Assembly (NCBI GenBank): GCA_958428235.1
Contig: CAUAFG010000012.1
Location: forward strand, 1 to 64,000
DNA from: Faeciplasma sp900553675
GTDB lineage: Bacteria; Bacillota; Clostridia; Oscillospirales; Ruminococcaceae
Length of the DNA stretch: 64,000 bases
Direction of reading: 5' to 3'
The position numbers and the translations under genes were made by a program. Positions within the stretch are counted from its first letter, which is position 1. Every line of letters starts with the position of its first letter. Shown here one piece after another: positions 32,009-40,444 of the stretch. The notes beneath the pieces were generated by a model. That model ran no database searches. It had not been told where the DNA came from and saw nothing but the letters and a program-made list of their open reading frames with translations.

Positions 32009-33262
32009 ATGACTTTCTATCATATCATAAACAGTATAATAGCGGCATTATTCTTTATCTGCTATTTCTATCAGTTTATTTATACCGCTGCGGCGTTGTT
32101 CAGGGGCAAGGCGGGCAAAAACGAGTTCCGACTCCACAACTATGCCGTGCTGATAGCCGCAAGGAACGAGGAGGCTGTTATAGCTGCGCTTATCGAAAGT
32201 ATCAAAAAGCAGATATATCCCGGCGAGCTGATAACAGTTTTTGTCGTTGCGGACAACTGCACCGACCGCACGGCTGCCGTCGCCAAAAACTGCGGAGCTG
32301 TTGTATATGAAAGGAATAATCCGACTCTTGTCGGAAAGGGCTATGCTTTGGACTTTCTTCTTAAAAGAATCGGAGAGGATTATCCCGAAAACACCTTCGA
32401 CGGCTATTTTGTCTTCGACGCGGACAACGTTTTAGAGCCGGACTATATTTACGAGATGAACAAGGTGTTCTCGCAGGGATACAGGGTAGTCACCGGATAT
32501 CGCAACTCGAAAAACTACGGCGACAACTGGATTTCGGCAGGCTATGGGCTTTGGTTCCTGCGCGAATCGCAATCTTTGAATAAAGCAAGATATATTTTAG
32601 GGACAAGCTGCAATATTTCGGGCACCGGATTTGTATTCTCTAATGAGATAGTTAAACGCATGGGCGGCTGGAAATATTATCTTCTTACGGAAGACCTTGA
32701 ATTTACCGCCGACCATGTTATCAAGGGAGAAAAAATAGGCTACTGCGAAAACGCCGTTTTATACGACGAGCAGCCCACCGGCATGGCCCAGTCAATCAGG
32801 CAGAGAACCCGCTGGTGCAAGGGATATTTTCAGGTGCTTGCCAAGCACGGCACCGAGCTTGTAAGGGGAGCATTTATAGACGGAAACTTTTCCTGCTATG
32901 ACATGCTTATGTCGATGACTCCGGCTTTTGTTCTTTCGCTGGCAGGAGTTATTGCCAATGTCATCTGGATGATAGCAAGCATTATAAGCGGAGCGGGAAT
33001 TGCGGCGCTGATATTCGAGGCTGTTATGGGAATATTAAAAGGATATCTTATGTTCTTTATTCTCGGACTTATCACCACGCTTACCGAGTGGGGAAGAATA
33101 GACGCGCCGGCGGCTAAAAAGATATTGTATACCTTTACCTTCCCATTGTTCATGTTTACATATCTGCCTATTTCCATAGGCGCGATATTTGCAAAAGCCG
33201 AGTGGAAACCGATTTTCCACGGAAAATCCTATTCGCTTTCGCAAAGCAAAAGCAGAAATTAG
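32009..33262 (+). CDS. Membrane glycosyltransferase, family 2
   Basis: A 417-residue GT2 enzyme. N-terminal helix (~6-30), cytosolic GT-A domain (~45-290) with VLIAARNEEAVIAALIESIK, VVADNCTDRT, FVFDADNVLEPDYI (metal-binding DxD), the acceptor motif LTEDLEFTADH and QRTRWCKGYFQ (Q..RW signature of processive synthases). Four C-terminal helices follow. It resembles the poly-GlcNAc/hyaluronan/cellulose synthase group and probably makes or extends a cell-surface glycan from nucleotide sugars. GGAGGGG (31995-32001) sets the ATG at 32009. Confidence 0.9.
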   Translation: MTFYHIINSIIAALFFICYFYQFIYTAAALFRGKAGKNEFRLHNYAVLIAARNEEAVIAALIESIKKQIYPGELITVFVVADNCTDRTAAVAKNCGAVVYERNNPTLVGKGYALDFLLKRIGEDYPENTFDGYFVFDADNVLEPDYIYEMNKVFSQGYRVVTGYRNSKNYGDNWISAGYGLWFLRESQSLNKARYILGTSCNISGTGFVFSNEIVKRMGGWKYYLLTEDLEFTADHVIKGEKIGYCENAVLYDEQPTGMAQSIRQRTRWCKGYFQVLAKHGTELVRGAFIDGNFSCYDMLMSMTPAFVLSLAGVIANVIWMIASIISGAGIAALIFEAVMGILKGYLMFFILGLITTLTEWGRIDAPAAKKILYTFTFPLFMFTYLPISIGAIFAKAEWKPIFHGKSYSLSQSKSRN

Positions 33263-33314
33263 TTAATGAATCCTATAATTTGTATTGTATTTAACGTTTT
33301 TTTGTCTTTCTCTC

Positions 33315-33343
33315 TTGTATTCCGCCGAAATTAATGGTATAAT
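33315..33343 (+). promoter_or_regulatory. Strong promoter in a gene-free gap
   Basis: TTGTAT (33315-33320), a 17-bp spacer and a perfect TATAAT (33338-33343). No ribosome site plus start codon follows, but a hairpin-rich stretch begins at the expected transcription start. Confidence 0.7.
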
Positions 33344-33348
33344 AAACT

Positions 33349-33420
33349 GGTGTATGAGACGCACCAACCATAAAAGCCCTTTATGGGGATTGACTTTGCG
33401 TTTGCGCGAAGTCTTTTCCT
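33349..33420 (+). ncRNA. Candidate small RNA of about 70 nt
   Basis: Starting 6 nt after the promoter, three hairpins follow in a row: GGTG/CACC (33349-33365), CCATAAA/TTTATGG with loop AGCCC (33368-33386), and a 9-bp GACTTTGCG/CGCGAAGTC (33392-33413) followed by TTTT. The last looks like a terminator. It does not match 6S RNA, tmRNA, SRP RNA or a riboswitch that I know. It has no plausible coding potential. Confidence 0.4.
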
Positions 33421-33687
33421 GTTATTATAGGATGCGATTGTGTGCAGCCTTAGGGCATAACGCCGTATATTGCGGACGTTGACATTAAATTTTAGATTTT
33501 TGCGGGATTTTGTTGGATTTTGCGCAGATTTTACCTAAAGATTGCGCAATAATTTCCTTGAATTTTTTTAAGGAAGCTGCAACAAAACCGTATGTTTTTG
33601 ACACTTAATATACAGAAGCCTTGAGACGGCGCGCGTATTCATATTGCGTCTTTATGTATGTTAAGTGCGGCGACTCGAGGTGAGAGA
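33421..33687. other. Rest of the intergenic region before sigma gene 4
   Basis: No gene. It holds a near-palindrome around AACGCCG...GCGGACGTT (33459-33480), an inverted pair TTGCGCA...TTGCGCAA (~33517-33548), and TTCCTT/AAGGAA around a T run (~33553-33575, terminator-like). CGTCTTTATG at 33647 resembles the leader elements of the other sigma genes. Confidence 0.5.
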
Positions 33688-34242
33688 ATGAATTCAGGCT
33701 TTTCAGAGCTTGTGGCAAAGGCAAAAAAAGGAGACAGCGCGGCTTTCGCCGAGCTTTATTCCGCTATATATAAAGAGCTTTACTATTATGCCCTGTGCAA
33801 CCTCAACAACAGTGAGGACGCTGCCGACGCTGTGAGCGACGCGGTTCTGGACGCATTCTCAGGCATAAAAAATCTTCGCAATGAAGACGCTTTTAAGGGC
33901 TGGATGATAAGGATTTTAACGGCAAAGATAAAGCGCAAGCAGGCGGAGTATATCAATCAGAGGGAATATGTAACCTCGATGTCTTCAATCTATTCAGATG
34001 ATGACGACGACAGGGAGCAGGATATTCCCGTAACCGAATCCAAATACGAGGGTATTGAGCTTTTGGACCATATCGAAAGCCTAACCCACAACGAAAAAAT
34101 GTGCTTCTCGCTGAGCGCTATTTACGGCTACACCAGTGAGGAAATATCCAAAATCACCGGAATCAACTCGGCAACCGTGCGAACCTACCTTTCAAGAGGC
34201 AAGGCAAAGCTGCGCAAGCTGATTGAGGAAGGCGAGCTTTAA
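33688..34242 (+). CDS. ECF sigma factor (paired with beta-propeller protein)
   Basis: A 184-residue sigma-70-family protein. Region 2: AAFAELYSAIYKELYYYALC and SEDAADAVSDAVLDAFSGIK; region 4: EKMCFSLSAIYGYTSEEISK and NSATVRTYLSRGKAKLRKLI. The linker is acidic (SDDDDDREQD). CGAGGTGAGAG precedes the ATG at 33688. It differs from the three tandem sigma factors at 22-27 kb and is followed 67 bp later by a single-helix propeller protein that probably controls it. Confidence 0.9.
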   Translation: MNSGFSELVAKAKKGDSAAFAELYSAIYKELYYYALCNLNNSEDAADAVSDAVLDAFSGIKNLRNEDAFKGWMIRILTAKIKRKQAEYINQREYVTSMSSIYSDDDDDREQDIPVTESKYEGIELLDHIESLTHNEKMCFSLSAIYGYTSEEISKITGINSATVRTYLSRGKAKLRKLIEEGEL

Positions 34243-34309
34243 AGATTTTAAGACAATACGTTTTATTTATAAATGACTATCGTAGATTTCAAGGAAAGGA
34301 GGTCGTGCT

Positions 34310-36502
34310 ATGGCAATGCAAATGGATAAGAATTCAAGACAGAATGTTTATGCGGAGCTGTTTTCAAGTCTTCCTGTTCCGGAAAGGCTGAGTCCGGAAA
34401 ATATCAAGCTTATGCTTGATGCAAATGTTTCCGCCGAGTTAAAGCGCTCGGAAATAAAGGTCGGCACGGCTGCTTCCAAGATAGAATCTTACGAGACTAA
34501 AAAGACCAATATCAAGACCAACAGCCGCAGACCGGTTAAAAAGCTTACAACCGTTTACAGAGCGGTGGCTTCGGTTGCCGCCTGCGCAGTGCTGGCTTTA
34601 GGCGTGGTGAGATATTTCGACGCCGGCACGGCTCTTGATGCCGACAGCGGCGTTAAAGGCAGCGCCTATGCCGGAGATTATGACCATCTCCACCAGATAT
34701 TCCGCACCTATTATGTCGACGACAGCGACAAAAAGACTCTTGATTCCGCAATAGCGGAAATCGAGCATTCCTATAACGAGGCGCAGGGCAATTCCTCAAC
34801 CAACAAGGTTGATACTCCTGTTCCTCCGGTTAATCCGGACGATACTCCAGATGTTACCGCCCCTGTTCCCGACAACACTCAGACGAATACGCCTGATCCG
34901 GTTGTGGATAACCCGGCGGTTGAAGACCCTGTTTATTCCGGAATCGACCTTCCCGAATTTTCGGCAAATCCGGAGCCTGACAACGTTATAATAGCCGACA
35001 AGTATATCTTCGTCCGCGACGGCAGCACCATAAAGGTAATAAGCACCTCCGGCGGTCAGATGGAATATATAGGCGACGCTGTTCCCGAAAAGGGCATATT
35101 TGAAACAAAAGTCCTCGACAGTGCTTATGCGGTGGGAGACAAGCTCTGCGCTGTGTACACCGTTATAAACGAAGAGCCTCTTTCAATTCCCGCTTATGGC
35201 GAGGAAAATTCGATAGTAGACGGAATCGTCAACGGAATATATACCGATAATGTTGAAACCGTCAAGACCAAATCGGTCGAGGTTGTTATTTACGAGGTGA
35301 CCTCCTCGGGCATAGTTCCCGCAATGGTGACAAGCCAGAACGGCACTTTGATAGATGTTAAGGAAAGCGGCGGATACGTTTATGTAATCACCGATTACGA
35401 CGATTACAGGCGCTCGCCCTTAATCGGGGTTGACGATTTGGAAAGCTATGTTCCGAGCTACACTGTAAACGGCATCAAGCAGTTTATCCGTCCTGAAAAT
35501 ATCCTGGTTCCCGAGTATATTTCCACCACCGACTATACCGTTATCAGCGGAATAGCGGTAGGAGTTCAGGGAAGCCCTGTATTGGTTCAGGCAGTTTTAG
35601 GCTCGGAGGGCAAGGTTATAGCAACCGATAAATCCGTATATGTCTTCGGCTATTCCGATGGTATGGGTGTTGAAAAAACCGTATGTGAAAGATTAAGCCT
35701 TGAATTTGGCTCTGCTCACTTCGTCGGTTCGACCTCTATAGAAGGAATCGCAGTAAACGGCGGCATTTATGAGAACAACGGAACTCTGTTTGTAACCACT
35801 CTCAGAAACACCGAAAACGGCTATGTAACAAGAGTCAGCGCCCTTAGCGACAGTATCGACGGCGGACTTTCACTTATCTCATATATCGACGTTCCGACGG
35901 CTGTAAATCAGGTAAGCTTTGAAAGCTCCAAGGTGTTCTTAACAAACGGAACCGATAACTATGCGGCAGACTTCACCAATCCCGCAAGTCCTGTTCAGAT
36001 AGACTACAGCGATAATATCGACGTTACCTCCGGTCTGGTAGCCTTTGGAGACGGTTATGTAACCCTTACAAAGACTTCCTCCGGCGGAATAAAGCTTGAA
36101 AAAATAGTTTCCGGACAGGACGAAAGCCTTACCCGCACCGCAGGAATAACAGTCTGCGAGGAAAGCGCCGTTTCAAAGGCTTTAAGCGACAACAGCATAA
36201 TGTATACCGACCCAGTAAACGGCTATGTAGGCGTTCCCTACGGCTACTTTGACGGCTACGATTACTGCTACAAATATGAGCTGTTCAGGCTTACGGCTGA
36301 AGGCTTTGTTCGCGCGGGACACATTGAGTCCCACGAAACGGAGGATGCTTTCGAGTTCGGCAGAGCAAGACTCGCCGGCGGAATGCTGTATATCTTCTCC
36401 GAAGGCAGAATCTATTCGACGGCTTTGGGCGACGGCACGCTTTCGGTAGTAAGCTCGGCAGACCTTATCGAGTCCAGCTACTCCGGACACACAACCTGGT
36501 AA
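34310..36502 (+). CDS. Single-pass protein with extracellular beta-propeller, probable sensor/anti-sigma
   Basis: A 730-residue protein with a cytoplasmic N-terminal ~85 residues, one helix (~86-105: VYRAVASVAACAVLALGVV), a short folded part, and a Pro/Asp/Thr-rich linker (~165-205). A long C-terminal region has repeating beta-blade segments such as DKYIFVRDGSTIKVISTSGG, GYVYVITDYDDYRR and GTLFVTTLRNTENGYVTRVS. It resembles the C-terminal beta-propeller (Beta_propel) family. The arrangement, sigma gene first and membrane protein second, fits an anti-sigma factor with an outside sensor. AAGGAGG supports the ATG. The ligand is unknown. Confidence 0.78.
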   Translation: MAMQMDKNSRQNVYAELFSSLPVPERLSPENIKLMLDANVSAELKRSEIKVGTAASKIESYETKKTNIKTNSRRPVKKLTTVYRAVASVAACAVLALGVVRYFDAGTALDADSGVKGSAYAGDYDHLHQIFRTYYVDDSDKKTLDSAIAEIEHSYNEAQGNSSTNKVDTPVPPVNPDDTPDVTAPVPDNTQTNTPDPVVDNPAVEDPVYSGIDLPEFSANPEPDNVIIADKYIFVRDGSTIKVISTSGGQMEYIGDAVPEKGIFETKVLDSAYAVGDKLCAVYTVINEEPLSIPAYGEENSIVDGIVNGIYTDNVETVKTKSVEVVIYEVTSSGIVPAMVTSQNGTLIDVKESGGYVYVITDYDDYRRSPLIGVDDLESYVPSYTVNGIKQFIRPENILVPEYISTTDYTVISGIAVGVQGSPVLVQAVLGSEGKVIATDKSVYVFGYSDGMGVEKTVCERLSLEFGSAHFVGSTSIEGIAVNGGIYENNGTLFVTTLRNTENGYVTRVSALSDSIDGGLSLISYIDVPTAVNQVSFESSKVFLTNGTDNYAADFTNPASPVQIDYSDNIDVTSGLVAFGDGYVTLTKTSSGGIKLEKIVSGQDESLTRTAGITVCEESAVSKALSDNSIMYTDPVNGYVGVPYGYFDGYDYCYKYELFRLTAEGFVRAGHIESHETEDAFEFGRARLAGGMLYIFSEGRIYSTALGDGTLSVVSSADLIESSYSGHTTW

Positions 36503-36527
36503 GTTTCTATCTCTGATAAATTTTGTT

Positions 36528-36563
36528 TAGCGGCGTGGGATGTTCTCCTGCGCCGCTATTGTT
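36528..36563 (+). terminator. Terminator after the propeller gene
   Basis: TAGCGGCG (36528-36535) with CGCCGCTA (36551-36558), then TTGTTT. Confidence 0.7.
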
Positions 36564-36609
36564 TCATTTCAGACAAAAATTAGCGTTTTAACAAGGAGAA
36601 AGTAAAGAT

Positions 36610-37392
36610 ATGGAAGATTGGTTAAAGCAGGTAAAGGATAGATGGAACGTCACCTCTGATTCGCAGTGGTATAACTCCCTCAGAACTGATGAAAAAATAA
36701 AAGAAGTAGTCACACATCCCGAAACGGCATTTCACCCAAGGGTGTATTCACTGCTGAATAAATATATGCCGGATTTTAAAGGCAAAAAAATTCTGCTGCC
36801 GTCGAGCGGAGATAATCATGCAGCTTTTGCGTTTGCTTTACTGGGAGCTGATGTTACCTCTGCGGATATAAGTGAAAGGCAATTGGAAAATGCCGCCGTG
36901 ATTGCGGATAAGCTGAACCTCCACATTGAGTTTATATGTGATAACACTATGGAATTGTCCGAAATTAAAAGTGATACATATGATTTGGTATACACATCAA
37001 ACGGTACACATTCATGGATTCCGGATTTAATGACTATGTATCAAAATATTGCCAGAGTGCTGAAAAGCGGCGGATATTCTGTTATGTATGACGTTCATCC
37101 GTTTAACCGCCCTTTCACGGGGGAGCCATGGAAACAGCCGCAGATAGTAAAGCCATATAGTGATACATATCCATCCTGCCATTGGAGAATTGAGGACTTG
37201 ATAAATGCAAACATTTTTGCAGGATTGGCAATTAAGGAAATGGCAGAATTGCAGGCTATAAACGCATCGTTCTGGTATTCTTATGACGAATTAACAAGCA
37301 AGAATCCGGATGAATTGATTGATATAAACAATTGGAAGCATAATCCTATGGCGGCTTTGCCGGCGTGGATAACGATTATATCGCAAAAATAG
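36610..37392 (+). CDS. Class I SAM-dependent methyltransferase
   Basis: A 260-residue methyltransferase. The SAM-binding core begins KILLPSSGDNHAAFAFALLG (motif I in a divergent form; a serine replaces the usual glycine-rich start), then DVTSADIS (acidic residue), YDLVYTSNGTHSW and IARVLKSGGYSVMYDVHPFN. Small-molecule methyltransferases of this type are common in Clostridia. The substrate is unknown. AAGGAGAAAG precedes the ATG. First of five small genes in one direction up to 39242, each with its own ribosome site. Confidence 0.85.
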   Translation: MEDWLKQVKDRWNVTSDSQWYNSLRTDEKIKEVVTHPETAFHPRVYSLLNKYMPDFKGKKILLPSSGDNHAAFAFALLGADVTSADISERQLENAAVIADKLNLHIEFICDNTMELSEIKSDTYDLVYTSNGTHSWIPDLMTMYQNIARVLKSGGYSVMYDVHPFNRPFTGEPWKQPQIVKPYSDTYPSCHWRIEDLINANIFAGLAIKEMAELQAINASFWYSYDELTSKNPDELIDINNWKHNPMAALPAWITIISQK

Positions 37393-37429
37393 GGTGCCTG
37401 TTTATACGATTCCATATGGGAGACCAAAA

Positions 37430-37987
37430 ATGACCGACACTATAACAATCAGACTTTTAACTCTTTCGGACATACACCCCGAAATGCTGTATTCATTCAA
37501 AGACAGGCAGGTAATAACCGATAAATGGGTTAAAATCAATGATCATTATGAGCTTGCAAAAACAAATGAAGTTTTTGAGTGGAATGAAAGCAAAAGAATC
37601 TGGATATCGAAGTACTTAGCTCAGCAAATGGAAAGCGGCGGCTTTGTTGCCGGAGCCTTCTGCAATGATAAAATCATCGGATTTTCCAGTATAGACGGCG
37701 TATTAGAGGGCAGTCAGGAGAAATATGCCAACCTGACAATGCTTTTTGTAGATAATGAGTGGAAGCGAAAGGGTATCGGGAAGAGCTTATTCTTTGAGAT
37801 GTGCCGCTGTGCCAAGGAGATGGGAGCGGATAAGCTTTTCATCTCGGCGATATCGTCTTACGAAACGGTGGCGTTCTATTTTAATATGGGATGCTCGGAT
37901 GCGGAGCAGATAATAGAAAGCTTTGTTGATACTGAGGAAGACCGGTATCTGGAATATGATTTGAAAGGAAGAAGCCATCAACTGTAG
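37430..37987 (+). CDS. GNAT acetyltransferase
   Basis: A 185-residue GNAT with the acetyl-CoA loop in MLFVDNEWKRKGIGKSLFFE (residues ~103-122) and the C-terminal motif VAFYFNMGCSDAE. The ATG at 37430 has TGGGAG 7 nt upstream and is preferred over an in-frame GTG at 37394, which lies right after the preceding stop. The substrate is unknown. Confidence 0.87.
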   Translation: MTDTITIRLLTLSDIHPEMLYSFKDRQVITDKWVKINDHYELAKTNEVFEWNESKRIWISKYLAQQMESGGFVAGAFCNDKIIGFSSIDGVLEGSQEKYANLTMLFVDNEWKRKGIGKSLFFEMCRCAKEMGADKLFISAISSYETVAFYFNMGCSDAEQIIESFVDTEEDRYLEYDLKGRSHQL

Positions 37988-38058
37988 CATTAAGAAACAG
38001 GCGAAAAATGGCATACGTCTGAATTTCCGACTGATAAATACGAATTGCGGAGGTATTT

Positions 38059-38493
38059 ATGAGAAATTACGAAATAGAAAACGAAATGTATAAAAGAGCT
38101 GTGGAGCTGATAGAAACGCGGTACCCCACCGGCTGGGGCGGCGCTGGCGTTGTTCACACTTCCAAGGGAAATTATTACACAAGCGTCTCCATTGAGACGG
38201 CAAACGCCTCTGCCGTGGTGTGCATCGAGCTGGGAGCAATGCTTGAAGCTCACAAATACAATGAAAAGGTGACTCACTGCCTCTGCCTTGTCCGCGACGA
38301 CGAACATTCGCCGTATAAGGTATTGTCGTCCTGTGGGATATGTCAGGAGAGACTGCGGTATTGGGGCGAGGACGTTCAGGTGGCCGTCACAACCGACGAA
38401 GAAAAAATCAAGTTCGTAGAGTTAAAGGAGCTGCAGCCCTATCACTGGACGAAGGCATATCCTGCCGATGAAATCGAGCATTACGAGGAATAG
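38059..38493 (+). CDS. Cytidine deaminase-like zinc enzyme
   Basis: A 144-residue protein of the cytidine deaminase/blasticidin-S deaminase fold. Zinc ligand and proton shuttle lie in ASAVVCIELGAM (C-x-E in place of the more common H-x-E), and the second zinc pair in SSCGICQERL (CxxC). YPTGWGGAGVVHTSKGNYYT is the substrate-side strand. The usual cytidine deaminases have about 130 residues, so the length fits. It may act on cytidine or another amino-heterocycle. GCGGAGG precedes the ATG. Confidence 0.82.
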   Translation: MRNYEIENEMYKRAVELIETRYPTGWGGAGVVHTSKGNYYTSVSIETANASAVVCIELGAMLEAHKYNEKVTHCLCLVRDDEHSPYKVLSSCGICQERLRYWGEDVQVAVTTDEEKIKFVELKELQPYHWTKAYPADEIEHYEE

Positions 38494-38540
38494 CCGGTAT
38501 TTTGTCTTTGGGACAAATCGGAATCAAACGGAGAGTAAAT

Positions 38541-39026
38541 ATGAACATCACACTACACCTTATGTCGGTTGACGAAAAGGCACTTTTAGTCCGGCTGATG
38601 GAGCTGTACAGCTATGAATTTTCGGTTTACAGCAATGACGACATCAGCGAATACGGATATTATGGATATAATCACATCGACGACTATTGGAACGAGGATG
38701 GAAGATACCCCTATCTTATACGAGCCGATGGAAAGATTGCGGGCTTTGCCTTGATTTGTCCCCACTGCGACTATCGGGATGAAAAGGACGCAAGGTGCTT
38801 CGGCGAATTTTTCGTCATGCTGAAATACCGAAGAATGGGAATAGGCAAGCAGGTTGCCATGCAGCTGTTCGACAGGCATCGCGGACATTGGGAGGTCTGC
38901 TACTGGAAAAACAATCTTCCGGCGAGTCTGTTCTGGAAAGAGGTTGTTGAAGAATATACAAATGGAAATTATCATATCTGCGGAACGGAAAGTAATCATA
39001 ATTGCGGATTTATTTTTGATAATTGA
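38541..39026 (+). CDS. GNAT acetyltransferase
   Basis: A 161-residue GNAT-like protein: KIAGFALICPHCDY, GEFFVMLKYRRMGIGKQVAM (acetyl-CoA loop RRMGIG) and WEVCYWKNNLPASLFWKEVV. The ATG at 38541 has CGGAGAG upstream; an in-frame start at 38502 lacks one. An acceptor cannot be assigned. Confidence 0.87.
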   Translation: MNITLHLMSVDEKALLVRLMELYSYEFSVYSNDDISEYGYYGYNHIDDYWNEDGRYPYLIRADGKIAGFALICPHCDYRDEKDARCFGEFFVMLKYRRMGIGKQVAMQLFDRHRGHWEVCYWKNNLPASLFWKEVVEEYTNGNYHICGTESNHNCGFIFDN

Positions 39027-39086
39027 CAGCGGCAGAATATAACTTGGCACATTTCCACGATCGTATAATTAAAACGGAGGACTAAT

Positions 39087-39242
39087 ATGGGAAACAAAGA
39101 CTGTCCCTGCAAAAGAAAAAGCTGCCCAAGACACGGCAACTGTGAAGCCTGCAAAGCCTTCCACGCCGATTCAAAAATTGTTCTGCCGTGCGAGTACAAA
39201 AAACGAAAAGCTAAAAAGCAAGCAGGGAAGAGCCTTGCATAG
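39087..39242 (+). CDS. Cysteine-rich 51-residue mini-protein
   Basis: ATG at 39087 with CGGAGG 6 nt upstream. The product has six cysteines: CPCKRKSCPRHGNCEACKAF near the N-terminus and one in VLPCEYKKRK, then a Lys/Arg-rich tail. The spacing suggests a small zinc-binding fold; the basic tail could bind nucleic acid. Similar Cys-rich small proteins are annotated as hypothetical in Clostridia. It ends directly at a terminator. The function is unknown. Confidence 0.72.
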   Translation: MGNKDCPCKRKSCPRHGNCEACKAFHADSKIVLPCEYKKRKAKKQAGKSLA

Positions 39243-39243
39243 A

Positions 39244-39273
39244 AATACCCTCCGAGCATTTTCGGAGGGTATT
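39244..39273. terminator. Terminator shared by converging genes
   Basis: A perfect 12-bp stem AATACCCTCCGA (39244-39255) with TCGGAGGGTATT (39262-39273), 6-nt loop. It sits between the plus-strand mini-protein and the minus-strand argD. Confidence 0.85.
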
Positions 39274-39283
39274 ATACATTATA

Positions 39284-40444
39284 TCATCCCGCGCAGACCT
39301 CTTTGATAATCTGCACAGCCTTTTTAAGCTCGTCAAACGGTATATTCAGCGCCGGCAAAAGTCGAATCTTATCTTTTGCGGTGAGAACCAGAACGCCCTT
39401 TTCCAGGCATTCCACCGCCGCTTGCTTGGCGGGCTTTTCCGCCTTTATGCCTATCATAAGCCCCATTCCGCTCAGGCCTTCAACGCCCTTTGCGCCCCCA
39501 AGCTCCGAGAAGATGTATTCCGACTTTTTTGCGACTTCCGTCATAAATTCGTCGTCCAGCCGCTCAAGTATGCTTATAGCACCCGCGCAGCAAACGGGAT
39601 TCCCCCCGAAGGTTGAGCCGTTGAGACCCGGTGCAAATACGTCTTCAAGCTTTTCGCCCAGCATGGTAACACCGATTGGAAGCCCTCCGCCTATGCCCTT
39701 TGCCGTGGTGACTATGTCCGGCTGGAGGTTGTAATTCATGTAGCCGTAAAGCTTGCCGGTGCGACCGTTTCCGGTCTGAACCTCGTCGGCTATGAGAAGA
39801 ATGTTCTTTTCCGCGGCGATATCCGACATAGCCTTGACAAACTCCGCATCCAGCGGCAGAACTCCGCCCTCTCCGCGAATCACCTCAAACATAATCGCGC
39901 AGACGTTGTTTGCATCAATTGCCGCCCGAAGATCTTCGGCGTTTGGTTCGCAGTGAACAAAGCCCTCGGTAAGCGGCAGAAAATGCTGATGAAAAGCCTC
40001 CTGACCGGTTGCGGCAAGAGTAGTAAGCGTTCTGCCGTGGAAGCTGTTTTTAAGCGTTATTATGGTATGGCAGTCGCTGCCGTGAATCTGAGCGCCGTAC
40101 TTTCTCGCCGCCTTTATTGCACACTCGTTGGCTTCCGCACCTGAATTGGAGAAGAACACCTTTTTAAGTCCGGTCTTTTGGCACAAAAGCTCGGCAAGAC
40201 GCGCGCAGGGGTTGCTGTAATAGAGGTTAGAGGTGTGCTGGAAGGCGTTTAACTGCTTTGTCACAGCCACTATCCACTCGCCGTCGCAGAAACCGAAGCT
40301 GTTTACTCCTATCCCCGAGCCCATGTCGATATACTCTTTGCCGTCCGAGCCGACTGCTATCGAGCCTTTTCCGCCGACTATCTCTATCGGAAAGCGGGCG
40401 TAGGTGGGTGCAACGTATTTTTTATCAAGCTCAAATGTGTTCAT
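39284..40444 (-). CDS. argD: Acetylornithine aminotransferase
   Basis: A 386-residue class III PLP aminotransferase that converts N-acetylglutamate 5-semialdehyde to N2-acetylornithine. Motifs: FFSNSGAEANECAIKAARKY, NSFHGRTLTTLAATGQ, LLIADEVQTGNGRTG (PLP Asp) and the Schiff-base lysine in DIVTTAKGIGGGLPIG. Last gene of the argCJBD unit; its ATG overlaps the argB TGA by 1 bp. Confidence 0.95.
   Translation of the reverse strand: MNTFELDKKYVAPTYARFPIEIVGGKGSIAVGSDGKEYIDMGSGIGVNSFGFCDGEWIVAVTKQLNAFQHTSNLYYSNPCARLAELLCQKTGLKKVFFSNSGAEANECAIKAARKYGAQIHGSDCHTIITLKNSFHGRTLTTLAATGQEAFHQHFLPLTEGFVHCEPNAEDLRAAIDANNVCAIMFEVIRGEGGVLPLDAEFVKAMSDIAAEKNILLIADEVQTGNGRTGKLYGYMNYNLQPDIVTTAKGIGGGLPIGVTMLGEKLEDVFAPGLNGSTFGGNPVCCAGAISILERLDDEFMTEVAKKSEYIFSELGGAKGVEGLSGMGLMIGIKAEKPAKQAAVECLEKGVLVLTAKDKIRLLPALNIPFDELKKAVQIIKEVCAG

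Noticed and set aside
33598..33603. TTGACA as -35 for the fourth sigma gene
   Set aside because: No acceptable -10 at 16-18 bp; the nearest AT-rich hexamer is only 5 bp away.
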